64,000 nt of DNA from Lunularia cruciata (taxonomy: Eukaryota > Streptophyta > Marchantiopsida > Lunulariales > Lunulariaceae), in contig OX419756.1 of assembly GCA_948567375.1 (NCBI GenBank), positions 60,216,333 through 60,280,332 of the forward strand, given 5' to 3'. Both the position numbers and the translations under genes were made by a program. Of this stretch, positions 11,577-23,224 are shown one piece after another. The notes beneath the pieces were generated by a model, which worked only from the letters and a program-made list of their open reading frames with translations, searched no databases and was not told the origin of the DNA. Position 1 is the first letter of the stretch; each line of letters opens with the position of its first letter.

Positions 11577-13088
11577 CCATGGCAGCAGAGGACTGAATAT
11601 GACTTTTTGCTGCTTTTCAGATCTTATCAAGCAAACAGCTAGCTTTGAGGGGTAGAGACCTTCTTTCCTGTATGGGGTATGTTAACTCCTCCCCAGGTAT
11701 CTTTTTAAAGATGGATCGTTGACTATGTTTCCAGTCTTTGATTTGTCTGCTGTAGACTAGAGTGAGAAAGCTAGCAGAGATAGTCTTCAGACCTTCATTT
11801 CTTGATCGACAGTAATTAATCTTAGCTTAGACACCTTTAGCGTGGGTTTTCAATAGGATGCATTCAATTCGAGTGGTCGAAGGGCTTGAAGAACTTAGAT
11901 GTTTTGTGTAACCGGCCTTAAAGTCAGCCAGAAAGCAAGTTGCCTTTATCAGTCAATACTGGAAGTCAGCTTTTCGAGATTAGATCTATACTATTCTTCA
12001 TACGTAATCTTCAAATCACGCAGGACGTACTGTAATAAATACCAGTATCTTATGTCCCTCTGTTCCTCCCCTTTGGTCTAGGTTTTAACAGATGCAAGCA
12101 TAGGGTCTTCTAAGGATAATGTCGTTGTCGTCCGCGGACCATAACTGTCGATTTTGCTAGCAAAGTACCATCTTTGTGAATGTCGAAACGCTGTGGTGGA
12201 AGGTGTACATATATTTCGTTATCCTAATCTTCGGGCAATCGGTTTATCAAAGCTTTCGTAGTATCTTGTCTCCAGCTATTCTCGAGATATCTTCCGGACG
12301 ACCGTACTGGACAAGTCCAGAACTGTATGATCTGATGTACACTGCGTAAAGCGGCGTTTTGTGTATAATGGAGTGAAGTGGTTGTTTACAACGGGTTCTG
12401 CTCCCATTGCTCAAATATGGAGCGGAATGTTCTTAAGATTTTACTAACCGAGTTGATCGTCGGAGCCGACAGTCGAGGAAGATCTGGCTGACCATTCTTG
12501 GAAACTGGACTAGGTAGAAAGTACCCACACATCATGTAACAACCATAAAAACATCAAAGCCACATGATGGGCTATAAATAGTAGGTGTGCTTGTCTTACC
12601 TGTAACAGGTTCTGTATCCCATTAGTAGTGCTTTTGTCTGACTTGCATCGTTTCTTCTAGTGCTCTAGCTGTAGTGAGATGGCTTCAGTGTGTTCTTGTT
12701 TTAACTCATCTGCGTCCAAAGGGCGTCAGCAACCCCCTTATATAAGAACTGGTCCTGCAGTGTCCTACATTTTTTGTCATTTTAACCCTCATTTTGTCCC
12801 ATTTTACTTACTGTTGGCTACTTGAGACGTATAGTGCTGATGCAATACGGTATCTTTTCTACTTGAAATTTCTGTCATTGCGTGGAATGGCGATACCACG
12901 TTCTTGACCATATTCGCCGAAGAAAGTCCCAAAGTCTCTGGGGCCCACACTATGCTCAAAAGTGTCGTTGCGTGACTGTCTTGTCCTTCAACCTAATTCT
13001 TCCAAACGGCAATGGAAGTGTCTGACCACTGCACACACATGTGGAACGCCGGAGTTCTTAGAGGTTTCGTCGAGAACTAACTCGTCGT
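11577..13088 (+). other. 3' UTR and downstream flank of cyclin T
   Basis: The cyclin T mRNA must end here, but no polyadenylation signal stands out. A possible 3' UTR intron end (TTGCTGCTTTTCAG, 11621) lies shortly after the stop. Short motifs resembling ACGGGTTCTGCTCCCA and TCTCAAATAT are shared with the gene's introns (about 3490, 7615-7710, 12390). No other coding region is supported. Confidence 0.4.
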
Positions 13089-13998
13089 ATGCACAGATGT
13101 GAAAGATATGGCACACTAGGAGGTCACGTAAACGAGAAAATCAAGAACGTGAAGGTATCGTACAACTCTAAATTGACCAAAAGGGTGCCGATCTTTCGGT
13201 TGCATGTTCGGGGACTGATATTACTAAGGATGCTATTGAGGCGGTCATTAATGTCGAGCATTTGCGAGGACCACATGGAAATGGATGCATGCCAAGTCAC
13301 AGCAACTAAATATGATGTTCTTGCGTAAGTCTTATCTTGATGCGCGTACCACGAGATGCATATCAACGTAATTCCCGGCTATGATTATGATCATTTCACT
13401 TCTGTGTCCGGTGTCTTTTAGAGATTTCATCTGTAGAGAAAGGAAATCGATTGATAACTACAATTGAGGTTTGACTCACAATACTCAGAGTCGGTTGAAT
13501 TAGTTCCGCGACTCCTATTCAGGACAAGTTATAGACTCGTTCAGGGATTGTATGAAGTTTGTGATCTGGAGAGGACACGTTACTGTAACTTTGAAGACAC
13601 CAAGATAACAATGCACGTTGCCAAACTTGGTGAATGTGCAGAAGAATGTTATGCTCCACAGCCATGCCGTTGATTTGTGACTTCAGATGCATGGAGAGTG
13701 AGTGAATCGAGATTTGGATGCATGGGATTCAAGTCAAACATGAAACGTGATTTTGAGGAAAATTATGAAGAGAATAAGTTGGAGAAACCTCGAGACAAGA
13801 AAGCCAGTGAAACTTCTTAACAAGATCCGACAAATGGATTCCAGGAATGGACAAAGTTCCAGGATCAAGATCATTTCACAATATATCTGCACTCTATCTG
13901 ACCAAAGACATGTGGAATGGTCAAGAGAAACATTAAAGATTTCCTGCTTAGGAGCCTTCGTCCATGGAGAGGTTGTGTGTACGTTTAACTCAAATTAA
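13089..13998 (+). pseudogene. Unrecognised ORF remnants
   Basis: Several adjacent open stretches on the plus strand look more protein-like than the flanks, in shifting frames. The frame through 13185-13307 reads KGADLSVACSGTDITKDAIE and onward to a stop. At 13744-13820 another frame gives an acidic, Lys-rich peptide ending in TAA. Each is under 85 codons and broken by stops or frame changes. I do not recognise the family. This may be a decayed gene or transposon piece, or chance. Confidence 0.25.
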
Positions 13999-14041
13999 CT
14001 TTGACGCAAAAGTTCAATCTCCGTACTTTTAAAATTGAAGG

Positions 14042-14300
14042 GGAAAGCTAGTTTACGCATAGACGTAAAATAAACCATTTTACGTCTACACCCGGAGCCA
14101 ATCAGAATCCCATTCTCTCAGGGTTGAAGGCGGTGGTTAACATTAGCGTGCAAGTGTGAGGCGGTGAGCACAAGTGTGGAACCCATACTGAGCTCTCTGA
14201 GCCAATGAGAGAATCCCAATTGAAGAAAGGGATTCTCTGGTTACCTGCGGGTATAGACGCAAAATAGGTTGTTTTACGGCTATACCTAAACTAGCTAACC
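14042..14300. mobile_element. Foldback MITE-like element with palindromic arms
   Basis: The left end (from 14042) and the reverse complement of the right end (to 14300) align over about 50 bases: AGCTAGTTTA, then ATAG(A/C)CGTAAAA, then ATTTT(A/G)CGTCTA and ACCCG. Each arm also holds its own palindrome: 14061-14087 is an 11-bp perfect stem (AGACGTAAAAT / ATTTTACGTCT) around a 5-base loop, and the right arm has the decayed equivalent. There is no coding capacity. No target-site duplication is clear, so the superfamily is not assigned. Confidence 0.7.
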
Positions 14301-16500
14301 AACTAAACGGTCATGCTGACTCATGCACCATGAAGCCCTATATGTATACACAAAGGTAGGTTCAGATGGCGAAAGATTCAGAGCATCACTAGGTTCAGAT
14401 AGGTTCAGATGTCGAAAGATTTCGACCTTGACGTCGTTAGGAAATCAAATGACTAAATAAGGAGAAAGAACAGGCTTCAGCAACTATAGAATAGAATAGA
14501 AGTTCCAATATAGCAATTACGAAATTCTGCAGTGATTTCGCCAATCACCAATCGTTTTGTTTTATGAGTGGTCCACAAAATGCTATGGGTTGTATAACAA
14601 AGTGACATATAAAATTTTCACTAAACGATAATTAATTCACTTCCGTAATTACTCTCTCCTGATATACTGGAGATTTTAGTGATCTGAGCTTGCTCATTTC
14701 CAAATCCTTTCTGTGTGTAAGGAATGTCCTATCAATTTTTACGATAATGACCTCATCTCTGTCAAATCTTGAATTGAAACCTCTACCATGTCTTGTCTAA
14801 GTCTAAACATCAACTAAGTACATAACGTTTAAGAGTTATATTGTTTGAGTATACGTTCAGGTAATGAAAGTCTTCCACTTTCATTTCTGATATTGCCAAT
14901 TATCTTCTTCAATCTGGAGTATTATTAGCGTATTATGGATAAAGGTGTGTTGAGAAGTAAATACAATTTTTTATGGAATTTTTTTCATTATAGTGATTCC
15001 TTTTGATTTCCTTTTTGAAATTAAGTTTTTCAGCTTTCTTGGAAATCTCCATATAAAACGACATGGACCTGTTCAATTTGACAGCAAAACCTTATACGAT
15101 GTTTTTTGATATTTATAGGTTGCGACTCTAAGAGAGTCTTTTGATGGGTGTTCTATTTATCTTATAGGTGTTCGCTCTATTTCCATAGTGATTATATAAA
15201 TTCTCAAATTGAAACCCCTAAATAATTATAGAAGTCTGCAACTTTTCCATAGACTATGCTTCTAAAAATTCCAAATTGTATTTTAATATTAAAAACTCCA
15301 TTGTATGATTATAATTGTTGTTAATATACTTCCAAGTAAAATAAAATACTTATATGAAAGTCATTTGAGTGATGATCATTCATTTGACCGGGAGTGAGTA
15401 AAGGTAAGATAATATTGAATTTGGTTTCTAATTTAGATATCATCTTGTGCAAAAACTCTAGTTTGTGTTATCTTTTCCTTCTAGTTCATTCCAGATGTAT
15501 TCAAAGCTCATTTTTCTACTCCTGGGTAATTATATCTTAGAATACATGTTAAGTTATATTTTTCATTACGTAAAATTATGAAGAAGAAATGTATATAGAG
15601 CTACTAAAGCTAAATAAGAAAAATTTATATGGCTCATCTGAGGTTCAAATTTCTCTTTAGTGTCAAAGTAAATATATTGGCTTCATAAGGACAAGAAAGC
15701 ATAACTTAGAGATTTCTAGATAAGAAACTTGAACTCTTATGGAAATTTAAGGATGTTTCATTGTTGACCTCTATTCAGTTATAAATTGATACATAATACT
15801 TTGAATACAACCAAGTAGAAGTACCGTAGGCAATCAAATGTAAAGATAATGAATGACTACAACATTTTATAACAACTCAATAAGAACTTTTCTAGTTGAT
15901 TTCTCTATTAATAGTTCCAACTACAACAATGGTTTATTACCATATCTTACCCAAAAAATTATTTACATCCTTGAAGTGATTCTACTACATCTTAGTATGT
16001 TTTTGCAATATATTAGACCCTCAAAGCTCAAAGCTCAATATATTAGACACTCAAAGCTCAAAGTTATTTTTCTCCTCCAACTCTATTCTTTCCACTCTCA
16101 ATCACTCATAAAATTACATTTTTTCTCCTCTTGCTAGTAATCAAGTAAGAATTATAGCCTTGACTTCTTGAGAATATTTTTAGGTACTCTCAAGAATTGT
16201 AGTTTTCTATTACATACAAATACTTAAGGATCTTTCATTAATTATTTTCTTCCTCTCTTAGGATCTCCTTACCTTCTTTGAACTTATAGAAAGATATCAC
16301 CAAGATAAAGAAAAAATGTCATTAAACAATTGACAAGAAAAAAACAAGAAAAAAATCATTAAAAAATTGAATTATAAGTTACAAGAGTTGAAATAATTTT
16401 TTTGTATTGAGGATTTTGATATATAACATCATCTACAATCTTTTGATATAAGGATATATTTTTCAAGCTCAATAGACTTTAAGCTATGGGTATTTTGGTG
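14301..16500. other. AT-rich intergenic DNA
   Basis: No supported gene. The only structure noted is a short duplication of AGGTTCAGATG-CGAAAGATT near 14355-14425 and the tandem duplication at 16006-16063 listed separately. Confidence 0.5.
16006..16063. repeat. 30-bp tandem duplication
   Basis: CAATATATTAGAC(C/A)CTCAAAGCTCAAAG occurs at 16006-16033 and again at 16036-16063. The duplication is nearly perfect and internally repeats TCAAAGC. It accounts for part of a spurious reading frame across this place. Confidence 0.9.
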
Positions 16501-16899
16501 CAAATATGGCCATTAAAGAATGGTAAATGAAAAATCTGGCTATAAAACCAAGTGTACACTAATCAATTTCACTTTTCACCAATCAATTTCAACCTCATGT
16601 ATGAGTGAGCTCAGATTTCAAGACTTAGCAAGCCTTTGTAGTTCTTTACAGCCTTTGTGTTGTTCAGCCTTTGCCTTCATACATAGACCACTTTTGGTAG
16701 GAACATGGTTTTCACACCAAAGCAAAGGAAGAGATGCAAAATGTTATCCTCTAAGCCCTTGCACTCAATGAGTGTGTGATGTATTGGATAAGTGAAGGGA
16801 TCTAGCAAAAGCATCTTGCCTTCTTGCTAAGAATTGGGAGTTGAGTGATGCTTTATCATCCAAGATATGAGACATAGAGAGTAGAAGGAGCCAATAGAC

Positions 16900-19200
16900 C
16901 TCTAAGGAAATCTATTTGCATGGACCAAGTAGAATCGGAAGGATATCTTAGTCCCAAAAATTTGCAGCCTCATGCAATGACCATTGACACCCAATACATC
17001 AAACCTGATAATGAATAAGAAAGGAACCTCATTGCTTCCTTTGAGAATCCAAGAACTAACAGTACGTGGAGAGTTACAAAGACCTAACCCAATGGGACAT
17101 TGTGGAGGTAATTATGAAGTTGTTCAAGCCAAAGAAAATAATCTATTTGAACAACAACCATCTTAGTATATGTACCAAAGAGAACCAATGAATTGGGTGC
17201 ATATGTTCTATGTACATACAAAGAGCTTGCTTAATGAATTGGAAGAAGATGGCAGAGTAACCTACCTCACACTCTTTACATTCACTTCTATATGAGATTG
17301 AACGTCTTAACTCCTAACCATTGGCACTAAATGGGCTACTTCACTTTGCAACTCAAAGGTAAGGCACTCATACAAAATACCACCTTGTAGATGAGAGGCA
17401 TAGAAAAATAGGTAAATTTTTGAAGGTAGATGAAGTGGGACCGACTGCAATAAAGAAGAAGAGGTTGGCACCTACAAGATCACACAGACAAGCATAGAGG
17501 ATGAGGAAGAACCCACAAGTCATCAATTATGATGACTTGTGGGTTCTTTGGAGAAGGAAGCCCAATACATAGAGAGTGAAAATGAGGAAAAAGAGAAGTT
17601 ACTCATGTTATAGCAATCAACATCCAAGACCAAAGAAGGTGACCAATACAAAGATGTGCATTCTACTCTGAATGTGGAAGGATATACTAGACAAGAATAT
17701 CAACAAGCCAAAGACTAGGAGGAGCAAGAAGATATTTGTATTAAAGGAGTGACTACCTCCACATGAACACTATAGGACAAAGAACTCCATAGCTACAAAT
17801 AAGACATGGAACCCTTGGGAACCAAGGTGGAAGATGAGAAGGAGGATAAAGAAGAAGAGTCCAAGCAACCCAAAGGTCAAGAATAAAACAAGATAGATAT
17901 CAAAGATGAAGAGGAAGAACCTTTAGAGGTAGTATAGACAATGAAATATATAGGACTATCCCAAGAATGCAAGAACCCGATACCCAAGGGATTTATTTTT
18001 TTGTGGCCAAAATTTGGTGTGGCCAATATTGAAGCCAATAAAGAAGACTCTTACCAACATATAAAGACTCTTGCAAAGATATTATCAACTACATCTCTCT
18101 TGTTTGAAGATTTCATAAGAACTTGTACTTGTTAAGTGCAAAGTAGGGGAAGGAGGATATAAAGAAGGTGCAAAACCTATACAAAGAGGGGGCAAAGAAG
18201 AAAAATGTGGTAGTACAAGAGAATTACAAGGTGAAGAGGTAGCACACTTTGCATCTTGCAAACAAGATAAAGAATGAAGACAAAACAAGAAGTTGCAAGG
18301 TGAATTAAGAGTCCTTGGTTAAGAGGTTAGTAGGGGTAAAATGAGCAACTAAAGGCCAAATATGAAGAGGTGGTGAGCATTCAGGGAGAATTAGAGAAGG
18401 CCAATAGCTGATTGGTAACATTTAATGTGTAGTTCATTGATTACAAGAGCAAAGTCACTATTCAACTTTTGAGATGCCTACCGAGCTCAAAGAGAAGAAG
18501 GAGTAGAGGGCAGTTTATCAACCCCAAATGATGAAAGAGGTGAAAAAATGGAAGCAATGCATTTAGAAGAAGAGAGAGCAACCATTTAGAAGAAGAGAGA
18601 GCAAAGTTATTCAAGTAAGTGGAAGATGCACAAGATTAGTTTGTAGTGATATTGGAGGAAGTAGCTCAAGGAAGGATAACAAAAATGAAGTTGCATGAAT
18701 TGAAGTTGCAAGTTCAAAAGTTAGGGAGAAAGAAGTACAAAGAAGATAGGATGGACCAGCTTGCAATTATACTTAAAGAGCACACATACAAGAAGTTCAC
18801 TCAAACAGATGATACCTATATGTTGAAGTTAGCAAGTTATAAGGAGAGGATGGATGTCCTTATTTGGAATTTTAAAGGCAAAGGTAGATCTTTGCAAAAG
18901 TGCTTTAAGCCAAAAGCACTTCAATGAAAGAAGTTTTTGTAGTTGTAGGATCATCAAGTAGAAGCAGTCCAACTGCCTTCATAGTTGTACATATTTGTAG
19001 TGAAGGGCTTTTGCATATGTAACCTTTGGGTTTGTAGGTTCAAAGGGTTAGAAATTAAAATTGTCCTTAAGGAAGACTTGATACCTTCCCTAAAACATAG
19101 AAGAAGCCTAATTAACCTACATGGTTTAGGATAAGATAAAATTAGAACCATAATGTACAATTCAGATAAAAGCATGAGAAATTTGGATTACTTCCATCAT
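16900..19200 (+). pseudogene. Decayed Glu/Lys-rich, coiled-coil-like coding region
   Basis: One plus-strand frame from about 17440 to 18130 keeps protein-like composition, with acidic runs such as EDEKEDKEEESKQPKGQE and a segment around 17941-18135 ending SLLFEDFIRTCTC, but is cut by more than ten stops. After frame changes, 18646-18927 encodes a 93-residue Leu/Lys-rich heptad-like stretch (MKLHELKLQVQKLGRKKYKE). I do not recognise the family. Coiled-coil, acidic, repetitive-looking proteins of this kind occur in plant transposons, and the AT-rich transposon-filled setting favours that, but no transposase, RT or integrase motif is visible here. Confidence 0.35.
17507..17548. repeat. Perfect 19-bp inverted repeat with 4-base loop
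   Basis: AAGAACCCACAAGTCATCA (17507-17525) is followed by ATTA and then its exact reverse complement (17530-17548). It lies within the decayed Glu/Lys-rich region and interrupts its frame with two stops. A perfect stem in otherwise decayed DNA implies recent origin, for example template switching. Confidence 0.95.
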
Positions 19201-21423
19201 TAGATCTCTTCATAGTGAGTAGGAGTAAGTATTTGAGGCTGAATTTTCATGTACATTAAGTTCATTCTTTCTTAATCAAAGTGAAGCAAAAGAATTCTGA
19301 GTTCTTCATTGCTATTTGCTTGCATCTTGAGTATTGGTGAATGTCTTTTCTAAGTAGTGTGAGGAACTTCAAAGTAGAAACATAAGTGTTGGAGTGTAGC
19401 ATGAAACATTTGTATTTGATCCAAATGTATGATTTCTAAGGGTTTTGAAGTATCAAGGGAATGCTTTGACAGATCAGAGATAAGTTGTAGTGTTTAGAGT
19501 ACAATGGGATAAAAAAACAAAGACATTTGGCCAATGTAAAAGACACCTTTGAAGTTATGCCTTTTTTTCAAGTGCAACACACAAAATTTAGAGTCAAACT
19601 TTTTGGGGTGAAGTGGACTTCAGAGTTGAGTGAGCCATCACCTTCAGGAGTTACTTTGGAATTAATTTGTAGTAAAAGTGATCTTTTAGTTTTCCACTTG
19701 CCAAAGTGCACATAAGAGGTGACACTACTACTTTTTGGGAGTGGTTCCTGCCCAAAAGGTTAAATATGTGATAAATAAATTGTAAGATAATGATACTTCC
19801 CTTCCATTCTAGTCAATTCTGACTTGTATCTTCAAGTGAACCCTATTATTACTTATTGTTATATCACTTTTTGGTCTATATTGGAAGATCGTAGGTATAT
19901 CACACAATAATTTCTTATGATATTTAAATTCAACTTTAGGTGTAACTTTGAATCTAACTTGAACTTGAAGTTAAGTTTGTGTAATATCTTCAATTTTATT
20001 TCATCATTGCTTTGTCTTCCATGATTTGAATATTATTAAAGTATCTCCTCCTTGTAAATAATTCAAATTTTGGTAGATTGATTGTTTTGAAATTGAAGTA
20101 CTCAAGGTTTAATTCTAGTTTGTAATTGATTTCTTCAAGGTCAAAATTTCCAAACCAAAAATTTCTTTTAAGAAGATAAATTCCTTATTCAAAATCTTAA
20201 ATGTAAAAATCCTCCATATCAAAATCCTCATTTCTTTCAAAGGAGTTCAAATTTAAATATTTAGATACATAACAAGACAAAAGGTTATTCTCTTACTTAG
20301 AAGCAAATAAATCAAAGACAAATGAAATGCCTTGAAAATATCTAAACTTTTTACTTTTAGCTTAACTCTATCCTTATTGAATGGAACCCACACTCTTTAT
20401 AATAGATAAGAGAAAATGATGAAGAAGAACACAAATTTTAGATCTATTGAATAAGAACCTTTTTACCAAAAAAAGGATGAAGATATATTATAAATTTTAG
20501 GATATAAGAGTCTTGTCAACCTAAATTAAAACCTTTAAAGCTAAGTAACATTTTCAAACTAAAAAGAGTCTTGCACCATTAACTTCAAGGACATAAAATG
20601 GAAAGAGATGAAAAATATTCATAACTCATAGTCCTCAAGAAGGAAGAATTGAAAATGAAGTTAAGTACTCACCTCATTCCCTTGGAAATCATGATGGACT
20701 ACCTAAAAGATTTTTTTTTGGTCATATTAAAAATTGAGATAGTAGATAATTACTTTAGAGAGAGTCTTATTATTTAATTAATTTATCACTTGAGTATAGT
20801 TCTTTGGATTTACAATCCTCTTCTCTTTACTTGTGCACTACTTACACTTTACTCTCCAAAGTCAAGCTATACCATAATTTAGTGGTTTCTCTATAGGGTT
20901 TTTTTTCACTATTTTTCATGGGGAAAATTCATAGAGGATATGAAGCCCAATGAAAATCCTAATCTACTTTACTTTATTTTTTATTGTAATTAGTTTTTAA
21001 GCAATGATTTAGCAACATAACAATGATTTTTTTGTTTGATAATTTGACTTATTTTAGATAAAATGTCATGATAAAATAACTTACAATAATGATTGGGTAA
21101 AATATGACACTCCATCATTCTTAAAAAGATGCACTAAAAGAAGAAGATGATTTTATAAGAAAGAACAATCTACCTTTTGTCTTTGATAAGCATCTAATAC
21201 CTAACAAGAGTGGTTGCATATTCACAAAGAAACAACTTTCATCTCCCATCCATCCATCATTAGGATATCAACTTAAAAAGAACAAATCTATCTTTAGTAT
21301 ATTGAATATTAGAGCATCAACATATATTGCTTATGATCTTTGAATTTTATCAAGAGAGAAATTTTAATATTAAAGGATGGGGACTTATACTTACAAACAC
21401 TTGACGTGTTAGAATAGTTGAAG
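19201..21423. other. AT-rich intergenic DNA
   Basis: No coding frame, RNA gene or element end recognised. Composition is strongly AT-rich throughout. Confidence 0.5.
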
Positions 21424-21535
21424 TGCAATCTATCATGCATATATACATCACTACACAACATACATTGCTACACAACATCACACACTATAGAAGCACAACT
21501 CACACATAAGTCAAACATGGACTCTAAAGTGCAAC
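21424..21535 (-). repeat. Partial family-B LTR (first ~110 bp)
   Basis: This segment repeats 21972-22081: both contain CATAGAAG(C/T)ACAACTCACAC, ATAAGTCA-ACATGGACT and AAAGTGC. On the minus strand it is the start of a B LTR lying directly after the end of the complete one. The amount present here matches the amount missing from the far LTR at 31445-31887. Confidence 0.75.
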
Positions 21536-22081
21536 AATAATCTGTTTGTTTACACCACTCAAATCACACTCAATCAGATCAGTACTTGATTTGTCACTCC
21601 ATAATCTGCCAACAACTAGGCAATAATTACAGTCAAGCTACACCACTCTAGCTAAGAGAATCTAATGGACACTTGCCGGCCTTTGTCCACCATAGCCAAG
21701 AACTCAAAGGCTCAACATCAAAAAAGTAAGCTCTCCGGAACTGCACTTCAAAAGTATACCCCTTGTATCCAACCTTAACAGTCCCACTTACAGCATATCT
21801 AATGGTACAAATGGTGCTAAGTGATGGTGGGCCCCACCATGTAGTCAATACCTTGAACAAAATTTGTTTCTGTAAGCAAATAGTCTATGAGTAACTACCA
21901 AAATACTCCTAACTACCAACACTAGTACTCTAGAGTTTGAGCAATCTAAGTGCAATGCTACAAATAGCTTGACAATTATTGTACATATATACATTGCTAT
22001 ACAACATAAGTTGCTATCAACATCACGCACCATAGAAGTACAACTCACACATAAGTCATACATGGACTTTAAAGTGCCACA
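21536..22081 (-). repeat. Complete 3' LTR of family B
   Basis: 546 bp, starting TGTGGCACTTTAAAG on the minus strand beside a polypurine tract. Positions 21536-21974 align along their whole length with 31445-31880, sharing blocks such as TTTGTCACTCCATAATCTGC, CATAGCCAAGAAC and GAGTAACTACCAAAATACTCC. The copies are clearly diverged, so the insertion is not recent. Confidence 0.8.
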
Positions 22082-22099
22082 ATCGCCCCCCTAGTTGGG
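22082..22099 (-). promoter_or_regulatory. Polypurine tract of the family-B element
   Basis: On the minus strand the bases immediately before the LTR read CCCAACTAGGGGGGCGAT. A G-rich tract flush with the LTR start is the expected priming site for plus-strand DNA synthesis. Confidence 0.6.
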
Positions 22100-22250
22100 A
22101 GTTAAGTCCCTCTAACTCTAGATAGTCATCTATCCAAGTATATGGTATACCCTATGGTGGGCAAAATATTAGGAGGCCAGGTGCTATCGAACCTTATTGT
22201 TAGTCGCCTATCTGCAGTCTATACCATATAAAGGATGAACTAACTATAGG

Positions 22251-23224
22251 TCAAACACATCTAGGACATAACCATTGTCCTTGAGGAACCACCGTGGAGG
22301 GAGGAGTCATACATGCCATATGCCATCCTCTCAAACAACTATCACACATTAACATAGTAGCAACTCCACTAGAAGAGCAACATAACATACACCTCAAGCC
22401 TACACGTACAAGTGCCAAGCTTGGGTCCATAATACCATCAATGTTTGGGAGGTGAGGTGGCATGGTGCACAATTGTGCACATGATCCTTCCAAACAACAC
22501 CATCATGTCCTTCTAACACAAGGACTCCAAATGGCAAAATCTCATGCACTCTCAAGATAGTGCAGCCTATAGAAACATCAAGTGTTGTCAGTGTTGTCAG
22601 TGTTGTTTGCTATAGATATTCATAATCACTTGGATGAAATTGACAAATTGAGGGTCTATAACCTCTTTCTCAAATGGTAGCATAGCATAAGGTATCCTTA
22701 TGTTGAGCAACAACAAAGTTCTCAAAGGCCATTCACATTACTCTTTGAAAGATCTCTGCCTATTGAAAACATGTGCTCATCCATACATTTAGATCATCCA
22801 AGTCCAAAACTACAATAGCTTCTCAAAAAATGGCTATTGGTAAATCTGGATCTCATCTATAGAGTAGGAAGTAAGGAGAGAAGGATGCTAAGGAGGCTTG
22901 CAAATTGAACCAATAGCCCATGGTCAACCAAGGTAACTAAAGATCACAATCTTCCAAGTGGTCTCTTTGCAAACCATACATTTGCAATCCTCTCTTCATT
23001 GTCTGAAGCACTCTCCTTGCTAAGCCATCTACCTTAGGGTAATCTCAAGAGGTAATATGATGATCAATCAAAGCCTTGTCACACAAGACATGAAACTCTT
23101 CCAAGAACTATGTACCTTGATCAGTCAAAACCTCAATTGGTGCACCAAAATAATTGAGAACCTAATCCAAGAATGAGTAAGCCGTCCCTTCATTGGACTT
23201 GTCAGGAAGTGCCACCAACTCAAT
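22251..23224 (-). pseudogene. Integrase core and C-terminal PHD finger of a gypsy Pol
   Basis: The stretch 23224-22500 reads as integrase with many stops: VLTDQGT (second catalytic Asp) and, where a Glu is expected, GLARRVLQTMKRGL, so the acidic triad is incomplete. A frame change near 22450 leads into 22493-22251, an 80-codon open stretch with an intact C4HC3 PHD finger: C35-x2-C38, C50-x2-C53, H58-x2-C61 and C76-x2-C79, with the conserved Trp two residues before the seventh Cys. It ends in TGA 17 bases or so into the 3' non-coding part. PHD fingers read histone H3 tails, so it may do the targeting job that a chromodomain does in chromoviruses. Confidence 0.75.

Noticed and set aside
11146..11655. 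169-codon plus-strand frame overlapping the cyclin T tail
   Set aside because: Shifted frame of the last cyclin T exon; the true frame has intact exon junctions and family similarity.
15853..16137. 94-codon plus-strand frame
   Set aside because: AT-rich, contains a 30-bp tandem duplication, no motifs.
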